Shown here piece by piece: positions 18,398 to 26,279 of a stretch of 64,000 nucleotides of DNA (position 1 is its first letter; each line of letters opens with the position of its first letter). The DNA comes from Tumebacillus lacus. GTDB taxonomy: Bacteria > Bacillota > Bacilli > Tumebacillales > Tumebacillaceae. Location of the stretch: contig NZ_JAPMLT010000009.1 in assembly GCF_026410385.1 (NCBI RefSeq), forward strand, positions 1 to 64,000. The letters run 5' to 3'. The notes under the pieces are model-generated. The model made no database searches, had not been told where the DNA came from, and saw only the letters and a program-made list of their open reading frames with translations. Position numbers and translations under genes: made by a program.

Positions 18398-19405
18398 GTG
18401 AAAAATTTACATAATAAGCTGATCGCCAAACGGGCGGCGGAGCTCGGGTATTCCTGCCGACCGCTGGTGGAAGGCGAAGAGGACTTTCTGGAGATCTCCA
18501 ACGGCGAAACGACTTTGATCATCAACAAAACCCGCTCGCACCGTCTGACGGTGGTCGCCGGGATGATCACCAAAAACAAGGCGGTCTGCTCCGCCCTGCT
18601 GTCCCGCGCTGGACTTCCGGTGCCGGAGGAGATCACCGTTTCGTCGCTCACTCCGGAGGCAGCCGCGTTTCTCCGGGAGCACGACGTGGTGGTGGTCAAG
18701 CCGAACGACACCAACCGAGGCGTCGGGATCACGATGGACATCCGCAGCGAGGCCGAACTGGCCGAGGCGATTGAGAACGGTCTGACCTACAGCAAAAACC
18801 TGCTCTTGCAACGTCAGGTCGAAGGCCGCGACTACCGTGTGCTGGTGATCGACGGCGAAGTGGTCGGCGTGCTGGAAAACTGCCCGCCCTGCGTGATCGG
18901 CGACGGCGAGTCGACGGTGGAGACGCTGATCCGCCGCCTCAACGCCGACCCGCGCCGCACGGCCGACAAAGATGAGTTTCTGCCGATGCTGCAGGTGCAG
19001 ATCGACGATGAAGTCCTGCGCATCCTGGCCCACCAAGGCTGCGAACTGGACAGCGTCCCGATGATCGACGAGGTCGTCTATCTGCGCAAAAACGGCAACG
19101 AGTACACCGGCGGCATGAACGTGGACCGCACCGACGAGATCTGCCCGGAAAACATCGAGATCGCACTGGCGACCGTAAAGGCGCTCGATCTCGACGTCGC
19201 AGGTCTGGACATCCGCACCGCCGACATCGCCGTGCCGATGTGCGAGACGCGGGGCGCGATCATCGAGGTCAACGTGCTGCCCGGCATGAACGGCCACATG
19301 GCCCCGGCTCTCGGCAAGCCGCGCGATTCGATCGGAAAGTATTTGCAGTATTTGTTTAAAGAGACCGTGACCCACGAGAAAAAGGCCTATGCGCAACACG
19401 CATAG
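18398..19405 (+). CDS. ATP-grasp ligase (cyanophycin synthetase/GshAB-like C-terminal type)
   Basis: A 335-residue stand-alone ATP-grasp protein. The glycine-rich ATP loop (VVKPNDTNRGVGI, about 99-111) and the Mg-binding IIEVNVLPG motif near the C-terminus are clear. The fold and motifs resemble the ATP-grasp half of cyanophycin synthetase and of bifunctional glutathione synthetase GshAB, enzymes that join a carboxylate to an amine through an acyl-phosphate. No Mur-ligase half is present, and the substrate is unknown. It starts with GTG 8 nt after GGGAGG. Transcription is from a consensus promoter bracketed by two Fur-like palindromes, so metal- or peroxide-responsive expression is inferred. 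The gene is monocistronic, and its last codons lie inside its terminator. Confidence 0.85.
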   Translation: MKNLHNKLIAKRAAELGYSCRPLVEGEEDFLEISNGETTLIINKTRSHRLTVVAGMITKNKAVCSALLSRAGLPVPEEITVSSLTPEAAAFLREHDVVVVKPNDTNRGVGITMDIRSEAELAEAIENGLTYSKNLLLQRQVEGRDYRVLVIDGEVVGVLENCPPCVIGDGESTVETLIRRLNADPRRTADKDEFLPMLQVQIDDEVLRILAHQGCELDSVPMIDEVVYLRKNGNEYTGGMNVDRTDEICPENIEIALATVKALDLDVAGLDIRTADIAVPMCETRGAIIEVNVLPGMNGHMAPALGKPRDSIGKYLQYLFKETVTHEKKAYAQHA

Positions 19406-19412
19406 GCCTTTT
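19381..19412. terminator. Bidirectional rho-independent terminator
   Basis: A perfect 13-bp stem AAAGGCCTATGCG / CGCATAGGCCTTT followed by T's. It overlaps the 3' end of the ATP-grasp gene. Read from the other strand it also follows the peroxiredoxin gene, with T's again after the stem. Confidence 0.88.
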
Positions 19413-19437
19413 TCTTTATCGCACCTCAAACCTCAAA

Positions 19438-19923
19438 CTAGGCGTTGATCGTTTTGAGGACATCGAACAACTCATCGTTATCCGGCTGCTCCCCAATCGG
19501 GTGCACGTCGATGAAGCGGATCTTGCCTTCCTTGTCGATGATGAACAAGGCGCGTTCCGACATGCCTTCATTGCGCAGAACGCCGTACGTTTCCGCTACG
19601 GCACCGTGGGGGTAGAAGTCCGAACACAGCGGATAGGTGATCCCGCCGACCGACTTCTGCCAAGCCTCATGACTGGGGATGCTGTCGACGCTGATACCCA
19701 GAACCTGGGTATTGTGCTCTTCGAAACGAGAAAGGTCATCCTCGTACGAAGGCATTTGCGCGCCTCAGACCGGGGTCCAGTCAAGAGGGTAGAACGCGAT
19801 AAAGACGTTCTTGCCGCGGTAGTCCGAGAGCTTGATCTCCCGGTCGCCGTGTGCTTTCAGGGTGAAATCAGGCGCCATGTCGCCGACTTTCAGCGTTTTG
19901 GTCTCCGTTGCACCTTTCGGCAT
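19438..19923 (-). CDS. Peroxiredoxin (AhpC/TSA family), probable selenoprotein with Sec53 encoded by TGA
   Basis: A peroxide-reducing thioredoxin-fold enzyme of 161 residues if the in-frame TGA at 19765-19767 is read through. Up to residue 52 the protein reads ...[12 protein letters not shown] is codon 53; the same frame then continues [11 protein letters not shown] and on to a complete C-terminus. In Cys homologues this motif is DWTPVC, so TGA replaces exactly the peroxidatic cysteine. Other Prx features are intact (DFTL, GISVDS, the RALFIID arginine, Cys100). The start is ATG 19923 with GGAGGG 8 nt upstream. A candidate SECIS hairpin follows the TGA. The gene lies directly downstream of a glutaredoxin-thioredoxin reductase fusion that could recycle it. 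The alternative, a nonsense mutation, is much less likely given a second gene with the same trait at 57890. Confidence 0.88.
19738..19755 (-). promoter_or_regulatory. Candidate bacterial SECIS element of the peroxiredoxin mRNA
   Basis: Immediately 3' of the TGA the mRNA can fold AU-[G bulge]-CCUU / GAGG-AU around the loop CGUAC. The loop begins 16 nt after the TGA and has G in its second position, within the published bacterial SECIS rules (loop 16-37 nt from UGA, a G in the first two loop bases). The stem is short and includes a G-U pair, so this is weaker than the hairpin at 58169. Confidence 0.5.
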
Positions 19924-19973
19924 AGCGTTTCCCTCCTTCCTTTCTTTCGTAACATGCATTGGTTGGTGAAACA

Positions 19974-20007
19974 ATCCCATCCACCAGTATGGCACGACGG
20001 ATGGGAT
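19974..20007 (-). other. Intergenic hairpin between trxB-like and peroxiredoxin genes
   Basis: A 9-bp stem ATCCCATCC / GGATGGGAT with a 16-nt loop, in the 110-nt gap. Only a weak T run follows on the minus strand (TGTTTC), so it may be an attenuator or an RNA-stability element rather than a full terminator. Confidence 0.4.
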
Positions 20008-20033
20008 GTCATACTTCGGACGGATCAGCCTTT

Positions 20034-21311
20034 TTAGCTGTATTGCGGGATCATCCGTTTGCGCTTGTTGACGTACTTATCCGCGCCCTGTGCCGCCACC
20101 GCGCCGTCTGCCGCTGCGATGACCGCCTGTTTGACGATGGTGCGTCGCGCATCGCCGCCGGCAAAGACGCCTTCGACGCTGGTCTGGAGCGCGTGGTCGA
20201 CCTCGATGTAGCCGTCTTCGTCGCGCTTGACCGCGTCGCCGATGAAGTCGGTTGCCGGTTTGTTGCCTGCGACGTAGAGGAACACGCCGTCGACATTGAA
20301 CGTCTTCTCCCCCTCGTCCGTCTGCACAAGCACGCCTTCCAGCTTGCCGTTCTCTTCCCCGACGATCTGCTTGGCCTTGTGCCCCATCAGCACTTCGATG
20401 TTGCCGTGCCCGTCGAGGTCGTCGAGGGAGGCCTGTCCGCTGAGTTTTTTGCCGGGGATGAGGAAGTAGACCGTTTTTGCAAATTGCGCCAGCGACGAGG
20501 CTTCCGAGACGGCTTCCTCGTTGTCACCGACGACGGCGATGTCCCGCCCTTCAAAGAACGCAGCGTCGCAAGTCGAGCAGTAGGACACCCCGCGCCCTGC
20601 AAACTCTTCCTCGTTTTTCAGCTTGTTCGTCCGGCCGCGAGCCCCGACGGCGATAAAGATCGTCTTGGCCTTGATCACGCCGTCCGGCAGTTCGACATGC
20701 TTGACTTCGCCGTCCAGTTTCAACCCTTGCACGTTGCCTTTGACGAACGTGGCGCCGTACTCCTTGGCCTGTCTGCGGATGCGGTCGACCAACTCCAGAC
20801 CGGTCAGCTCTTCGTGGACTCCGGGGTAGTTGGCGATCTTGTGCGTGATCGCCAAGGCGCCGCTGGCCGGGGCTTTGTCGACGACGAGCGTCTTGAGCTT
20901 GCCGCGTGCCGCGTACACGGCGGCCGATGCGCCTGCCGGGCCGGAGCCGATGCAGACAAGGTCGTATGTTTCGTCCAGCATCTCTTTGGACAGATCGGTG
21001 AAGATCTGTTCCTGCTCCTTGAGTTCCTCGGTGATCCCCGCTTTGTCTCCGCCTTCGACGTTCGAGCCTTTCAGTTTCTCCTCGTCGACGCCGAGGATCT
21101 GCTTCATTTTGTTCGGACGATAGCCGATGACCGCTTGGTCGTCGATAAACGTGACCGGCGTGGAATAGATGCCTTTCTCATGCAGGTCGTTGAAGTACTC
21201 TTTGTTCTCGATGACGTTGCGCTCTTCGTAGTCATAGCCCCATTGTTTGAGTTCCGCTTTGATCTTGGCGCAGTAGTTGCAGCCAGTCGATGTGTAGACG
21301 ACGATTTTCAA
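20034..21311 (-). CDS. Glutaredoxin-thioredoxin reductase fusion flavoprotein
   Basis: A 425-residue cytosolic disulfide reductase. Residues 1-80 form a glutaredoxin/NrdH-like domain with a CNYC active site (11-14). After a linker, residues ~115-425 are a thioredoxin reductase with an FAD-binding GSGPAG (122-127), a redox-active CSTC (245-248), a second nucleotide-binding region (VVGDNEEA) and the FAD C-terminal motif (GVFAGGDAR). Electrons from NAD(P)H should pass through FAD and CSTC to the fused glutaredoxin and then to a partner. The peroxiredoxin just downstream is the obvious one, echoing the Clostridium pasteurianum Cp34/Cp9/Cp20 set (recalled from the literature). The start is TTG, 8 nt after AAGGAGG. 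Confidence 0.93.
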   Translation of the reverse strand: MKIVVYTSTGCNYCAKIKAELKQWGYDYEERNVIENKEYFNDLHEKGIYSTPVTFIDDQAVIGYRPNKMKQILGVDEEKLKGSNVEGGDKAGITEELKEQEQIFTDLSKEMLDETYDLVCIGSGPAGASAAVYAARGKLKTLVVDKAPASGALAITHKIANYPGVHEELTGLELVDRIRRQAKEYGATFVKGNVQGLKLDGEVKHVELPDGVIKAKTIFIAVGARGRTNKLKNEEEFAGRGVSYCSTCDAAFFEGRDIAVVGDNEEAVSEASSLAQFAKTVYFLIPGKKLSGQASLDDLDGHGNIEVLMGHKAKQIVGEENGKLEGVLVQTDEGEKTFNVDGVFLYVAGNKPATDFIGDAVKRDEDGYIEVDHALQTSVEGVFAGGDARRTIVKQAVIAAADGAVAAQGADKYVNKRKRMIPQYS

Positions 21312-21352
21312 TGAGATCGCCTCCTTGCAGAGTACGTTCTGATCTAGTATGG

Positions 21353-21383
21353 GTAAAAAAAAGACTGCTCATGAGAGCAGTCC
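21353..21383 (-). terminator. Rho-independent terminator of the SLH glycosidase gene
   Basis: Stem GACTGCTC / GAGCAGTC with a TCAT loop followed by eight T's on the minus strand. The stop codon of the gene lies inside the hairpin. Confidence 0.9.
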
Positions 21384-24185
21384 TGCGTATTTCAGCATGT
21401 TGTGGATCATGTATGCCGATTCGACGCGGGTGGCCGTCTTGACCGGACGCAGATAGCCGGTGCCGTCGCCGACCATCAGACCGGCTGCCGACAGCGCGTC
21501 GATCTCCGCTTTTGCCCAGGACGCGATGAGATCCGCATCCTTGAACGCCAGCGGGGTGCCGCCGGTCGGTGCCTTGCCTTGCGTCTTCAGCGCGTGGTAG
21601 ATCATTTTCGCCATCTGGTTGCGGTTGACCGGCTCGTGCGGGGCAAATTTGCCGTCGCCCACGCCGTTGGTGATGCCCGCCTTGACCGCTGCGCTGACGG
21701 TGGAGGCGTACCACGCGTCAGACGGCACGTCGGAGAAGGTCGTGCCGGTGTCGCTCGGCAGGTTCAGCGAGCGCACGATCAAAGTGACCGCTTCGGCGCG
21801 GGAGAGCCCGGCGTCCGGATCGAAGTGATCTTTGTCGCGGCCGTTGATGATGCCTTTCGTAGCAAGCGTTTCCACGACGGTCCGGCCCCAGTGGTTCGCG
21901 ATGTCCGGGAAGGTGACCACCGTCGGTTGCGGCACGACGACTTCTTTTTCTTTGTAGGTCGTCGGGTTGAAGAGCACCTGCAGGTCGCTGAAGTACAGCG
22001 TGCCTTTCACTTCGGCGGTCGGAGAGTCGACATACGCGTCGAGGTAGTCGAGCTTGACCGGGAACGGAGTGCCGGCCGGGATCTTGAAGGAGACAAATTT
22101 CCAGCCGCTCCAGGTGACAGCCGCCGTGTCTGTGCTGCGGACGAAGGTACCGTCCGGCTTTTCAAAGTTGGCGAACAGACGCACGCCGCTGTTGTTGCCG
22201 TACACCCACATGCCGATGCCGATCGGGTCGACAGCCGCCTTGTCGGTCGGATGCGGGATCGACATCGTCTCTTTCGGGTAGAAGACGAATTGCTTCAGCC
22301 CGCTGCCTGCCGCGAATCGGTAGTTCATCGTCAGGAACTGCGTCTTGTCGCCGATCTGAGCGGTCGTCGATGTGGTCAGCGTGCCGACATCGCCCCAGCG
22401 GTCGGTGCGCGTCCATTTGCCCGCGTCGGTGAGTTGGTCGAGCGTGTGGCGCACATAGCCGATGTCAACCGTCGCACCGACGCTCTTGCCGCCAAAGCTC
22501 GCCGTCACCGTGGTGCGTCCGGTCTTGTCACCGGAGACGGCGGTAAAGCGGCCGTTGCCCTCGACGGTGCCAAACGCGCGGTCTGCCGTCCAGTTCAGAT
22601 CGGCCGGATCGAGCGTGAAGCTCTGGCCGAGCACGTTGCCCTTGACGGTGAAAGTCACGCTCTCATCGTTGCCGATCATCGCGCTCGCCGGAGAGATCGT
22701 CAGCGAGTCAACGGTGGTGATGACGTTGACTGCGACCTCGCCTTTCGCGCCGTTTGCCGTCGTGGCGATGATCTTGCCCGCACCGCCGTTCACGCCTGCG
22801 GTGAAGACGCCGTTTGCGGTGATCGTCCCGAGCGTCGCCGGCTCGACCGTGTAAGTGACCGGTGCGCTCGGGAGCGGGTTGTAGTTTTGGTCGCGGATCG
22901 CAGGTGCGGCCAGCGTCACCGAGCGACCTTTAAAGACGGTCACGTTCTGACCGTCGTTGACGTGCACGTGCGTCGGCTGACCGGACGGCGAGGTGCTGTA
23001 GACAAACAGCCCGTTTGCCACGCGGCGTTCCCAGCCGTCGGACGGTTTGCTGATCACCTTCGCCTGCGTGTCACCGACATCGCGGATCACCATGTCGGAG
23101 GAGCCGCCGCCGTCGAACAGCATCGCGTCCGAAAGGTTGCGGTGGGCAAAATAGTTGGCCATCTGCCCATAGGTCAGGCCGATGCTCTCTTTGCTGCGGC
23201 CGTCGACGACGACCTGCATCATCCGCTTGCCGTCGGCGGTCACCCCGACGCCGGTCAGCGGCATGCGAGTGTTTTCCACGCCTTTAAGCGGCGGATTGGG
23301 ATCTTTGTAGGAGGACCCGCCTTTGAGCAGGATCGGGCCGCCGCCGATTGCGTATTTCAAGTGACTGGAGCTCGGGTTGGTGCCCCAGCCCAGTTTGATC
23401 GTATCGTCTTTTTTCACGTTGGCGGTGACATAATTGATCGCGTCCACGCCTTGTGCCAGCACTTTCAGGTACGGCTTGACCGGCGCTTCGACCACCGTCT
23501 GAGCCGGTTGGATGCCGATGACTTTGTAGGCGTCGCCTGAGACCGGCTCCAGCGTGACGACCGTTGCGTTGGCCGCCATCTCCCAGAAGCCGAGCTCCGG
23601 TGTCAACAGCACCATGCCGTTCGGGAAGGTCACCGGATGCCCGTTGACCGAGGTGATCGCGCTCGTCTGCCCGTTTGCCGTCATCTGTGCGGTCAGCGTG
23701 TAGTGCCCCATCACGATGCGGTTGGTGTAGTCGATGCCGAGCACCGCGGACGGAGACGGGCTGTGGATCAGCTTGCCGTTCTCAACGCCCATGCCGAGCG
23801 CCATGCCCGAGCCTTGCGATTCGAAGAAGTCGCCGTTGGTCCCGGCCACCGCTCCTGTGCGGCGTGCCATTTCGCTGACCGTCTCGTTTTTCTCGTTTTC
23901 CAGTTTGTCATGCGACAGGACAGCTTTTACTTCAACATTCGGATCATCGAGCTGCGTCCATGTCTCGTGAATGACAATCGGCCCGCTCGACGTCTGGAAG
24001 TTGAAACGCTGATAGGTCACACCCTTGGTCACGATGATCGGATCGGTCGCCGTTTTGGACAAGATCGTCGGCCAGCTGTAGATCTGCTCCGAGGAGGCTT
24101 TCGCTCCCAGCGGAGTGCTCCCAAAGACCATCGACAGGCTCAAAATCCAAGCCCCGGCAGCCTTCAGGCGTTTGCTTACTTTCAT
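21369..24185 (-). CDS. S-layer-anchored phosphodiester glycosidase (NAGPA family) with Ig-like and three SLH domains
   Basis: A secreted 938-residue surface protein. A signal peptide (about 1-30) precedes a phosphodiester-glycosidase domain of the NAGPA type (TNGDFFES, GGGPILLKGG, FDGGGSSDMV). A bacterial Ig-like Big_2 region and a beta-rich, carbohydrate-binding-like region follow. The C-terminus has three SLH repeats (FPDIANHWG..., FSDVPSDAWY..., the last ending at the C-terminus), which bind pyruvylated cell-wall polymer. Family members remove sugars from phosphodiester-linked glycans, so a role in wall or exopolysaccharide phosphoglycan trimming is inferred. ATG 24185 is chosen because AGGGG lies 8 nt before it and the signal peptide then starts cleanly; a longer frame from 24224 is unlikely. 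Confidence 0.88.
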   Translation of the reverse strand: MKVSKRLKAAGAWILSLSMVFGSTPLGAKASSEQIYSWPTILSKTATDPIIVTKGVTYQRFNFQTSSGPIVIHETWTQLDDPNVEVKAVLSHDKLENEKNETVSEMARRTGAVAGTNGDFFESQGSGMALGMGVENGKLIHSPSPSAVLGIDYTNRIVMGHYTLTAQMTANGQTSAITSVNGHPVTFPNGMVLLTPELGFWEMAANATVVTLEPVSGDAYKVIGIQPAQTVVEAPVKPYLKVLAQGVDAINYVTANVKKDDTIKLGWGTNPSSSHLKYAIGGGPILLKGGSSYKDPNPPLKGVENTRMPLTGVGVTADGKRMMQVVVDGRSKESIGLTYGQMANYFAHRNLSDAMLFDGGGSSDMVIRDVGDTQAKVISKPSDGWERRVANGLFVYSTSPSGQPTHVHVNDGQNVTVFKGRSVTLAAPAIRDQNYNPLPSAPVTYTVEPATLGTITANGVFTAGVNGGAGKIIATTANGAKGEVAVNVITTVDSLTISPASAMIGNDESVTFTVKGNVLGQSFTLDPADLNWTADRAFGTVEGNGRFTAVSGDKTGRTTVTASFGGKSVGATVDIGYVRHTLDQLTDAGKWTRTDRWGDVGTLTTSTTAQIGDKTQFLTMNYRFAAGSGLKQFVFYPKETMSIPHPTDKAAVDPIGIGMWVYGNNSGVRLFANFEKPDGTFVRSTDTAAVTWSGWKFVSFKIPAGTPFPVKLDYLDAYVDSPTAEVKGTLYFSDLQVLFNPTTYKEKEVVVPQPTVVTFPDIANHWGRTVVETLATKGIINGRDKDHFDPDAGLSRAEAVTLIVRSLNLPSDTGTTFSDVPSDAWYASTVSAAVKAGITNGVGDGKFAPHEPVNRNQMAKMIYHALKTQGKAPTGGTPLAFKDADLIASWAKAEIDALSAAGLMVGDGTGYLRPVKTATRVESAYMIHNMLKYAGLLS

Positions 24186-24297
24186 CCCGTCTTCCCCTCT
24201 CTTACTCCTAGTACAGTACTTCATAGGGTACTAGAATTTTACAGAGAAGACTATAGGGAGATGGTCATAAATGCGAACTTTGTCTGTTAACAAACGA

Positions 24298-25590
24298 TCA
24301 TTTCCTGGGAAATTCGACGTTTTGCTCTTGTGCCTTTTCCAGCTCTTCCAGATACTGAATCCGTTCAGAAATCGTCGGGTGCGTATAGCGGAAGAACTTG
24401 ACAATCGGCGACGGATTGGGGTTTGAGAGGGAGAGGCGCGACAGTTTCTGGAACGAACGGATGCCCGCTTCCGCATCGCCGGTGATCTGCACGGCATATC
24501 GATCGGCTGTCAGTTCGTGGTGACGCTGCACGTAGTTGTCGAACGGCGACGTGGCAAACGACAGCATCGACAGCAGCAGCAGCGCGGCCGGCAGGGCGGC
24601 CAGGTCGTCGATGGAACGGATGCCCCAGTGCGAGCCCATGAAGCGGATCACGCCGTTGGCAGACTTGGCCAGTACCCAGAGCAGGACGAACAGGGACAGC
24701 AGGGAACCTCCGAGGCCCCACAGGATGTGATTTTTCACGTAATGGCCCATCTCATGGCCCATGATGAACAGGATCTCGTCGTTCTGGAGCTTGCTCAGCG
24801 TCGTATCCCAGAGCACGATGCGGGCACTGGGGCCGAGGCCGTTGACGTAGGCGTTGAGGGCGTTTGTCTTTTTTGACATGTCCACTTCGTACACGTCGTC
24901 GCTCGGCACATCCGCTTTGTGCGCGAGATCGAGGATTTCCTGTTTCAGCTCCTGATTTTGCAGCGGCTTGAAGTCGTTGTAGAGCGGGTCGAGCACGATC
25001 GGCTGGATCACGACGAGGAACAGTAACAAGGGGATCGTCGCCGTCCAGAACCACAGCCACCAGCGTTGCGGGCTTTTGCGCACGATCAGCATCGCCAGCC
25101 AAATCACCGGGATCGTCATCAGCGTCGAGACGACAAAGTCGAGTCCGAGCTCGGAAAACCAATCGGATGCTGTCATCGTCGAGATGCCGTAGTTGACGTC
25201 GACCATGTGGCGGAACCACATCAGAGGCAGTTCGATCAGCGTGATCGCCAGTTGCAGGAGCGCGGTGTAGACGGCGACCTGACCGAACGAAGAACGCTTG
25301 AAAGCACGCACAGCCGTGTCCCGGAAGCGGGACGAAAGCCCTGCGGTCAGCAGAAACAGATAGATCACCCATTCAAACCCGACGGAAGCAAAATAGAGAG
25401 CGTCTTTCAATTTGGAATAGGCCACCGTGCGCTCCCATTCGCCCGCTGACATAAACGACAGCGGATGGGCCGGATCGCCTTTTGCGACCTGCGTCACTTG
25501 GCTGGTGTCGGTATAGACCATGTGCGCCATCCAAAAGCTCGCCAACAAGATCAGCGCGCAGATCGGCAGCGTCCAGTTGAGTTTTCTCAT
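24298..25590 (-). CDS. M48 family membrane zinc metalloprotease (Ste24/CAAX protease 1 type)
   Basis: A 430-residue membrane protease. Several hydrophobic segments occupy residues ~1-230. The zinc site HEMGH is at 279-283, followed by two more membrane segments and the downstream glutamate region (HHELTADRYA). The layout matches the Ste24/CAAX prenyl protease 1 branch of M48, which in bacteria degrades or matures membrane proteins rather than prenyl proteins. ATG 25590 is used because GGGGAGAAGG lies just upstream; in-frame codons back to 25761 look untranslated. The gene is transcribed divergently from the thioesterase gene. Confidence 0.9.
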   Translation of the reverse strand: MRKLNWTLPICALILLASFWMAHMVYTDTSQVTQVAKGDPAHPLSFMSAGEWERTVAYSKLKDALYFASVGFEWVIYLFLLTAGLSSRFRDTAVRAFKRSSFGQVAVYTALLQLAITLIELPLMWFRHMVDVNYGISTMTASDWFSELGLDFVVSTLMTIPVIWLAMLIVRKSPQRWWLWFWTATIPLLLFLVVIQPIVLDPLYNDFKPLQNQELKQEILDLAHKADVPSDDVYEVDMSKKTNALNAYVNGLGPSARIVLWDTTLSKLQNDEILFIMGHEMGHYVKNHILWGLGGSLLSLFVLLWVLAKSANGVIRFMGSHWGIRSIDDLAALPAALLLLSMLSFATSPFDNYVQRHHELTADRYAVQITGDAEAGIRSFQKLSRLSLSNPNPSPIVKFFRYTHPTISERIQYLEELEKAQEQNVEFPRK

Positions 25591-25687
25591 CGCACCCTTC
25601 TCCCCTTTCTCACTTGTCCACAGTTTCATGTCTATGTGGTAGGATAAGGGAAAGAGAACCGCAGATTTGAAGGAGGTTTTATCGGGA

Positions 25688-26095
25688 ATGGCAGGCAAAG
25701 AAATCGCGCTCGACATCATCGTTCGCTCCACCGAAATCGACGTCAACGGCCACGTCAACAACGCGAAATACCTCGAATACCTCGAATGGGGACGTGAGGA
25801 GTGGTACGAGCAGCATGACCTCCACTACGACAAGTTTGAAGCGATGGGCGTCAACACCGTGACGGTCAATATCAACATCAACTACAAGCACGAGTGCCTG
25901 CAAGGCGACAAGCTCACGATCAAGACCCGCCCGGAAAAGATCGGCCGGACCTCGTACGTGCTGAAGCAGGAGATCTGGAATCAAAACGGCGTGCTGTGCG
26001 CCGATGCGCTGGTGACCAGCGTGGCGATGGGGATCGAGACGAGGAAGAGCACGGAAGTGCCGGCGGAGCTGCGCGGGTTGTTCGGGGCGTACTAG
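25688..26095 (+). CDS. Acyl-CoA thioesterase, 4-hydroxybenzoyl-CoA thioesterase (hotdog) family
   Basis: A 135-residue single hotdog-fold protein. The family signature DVNGHVNNAKYLEYLEW starts at Asp18, the usual catalytic position, and a long central helix follows. It should hydrolyse an acyl-CoA or acyl-ACP thioester in the cytosol; the chain specificity cannot be read. The start is ATG 25688, 11 nt after AAGGAGG. It stands alone between the divergent M48 gene and the acetyltransferase gene. Confidence 0.88.
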   Translation: MAGKEIALDIIVRSTEIDVNGHVNNAKYLEYLEWGREEWYEQHDLHYDKFEAMGVNTVTVNININYKHECLQGDKLTIKTRPEKIGRTSYVLKQEIWNQNGVLCADALVTSVAMGIETRKSTEVPAELRGLFGAY

Positions 26096-26279
26096 CAGAC
26101 GCAAGACCCCTACGATATAAAAAGAGTCAACCAATGAGGGCTTGCCAGGTACAAACGTACAGGCAAGCCCTCTCTTCACGATCTTTGCTGGGAGACAAAG
26201 TCAAACCCTCAAAGGACTTCACTATCTGTGTAGCGAACATGATATACCAGATATTTCAAAAAGGAGCGACTATCCCCTC

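Noticed and set aside
19438-19995. Reading the peroxiredoxin as two separate genes or a pseudogene
   Set aside because: Both halves are in one frame, no base is lost or gained, and the only interruption is TGA at the catalytic cysteine. The downstream half has no ribosome binding site of its own.
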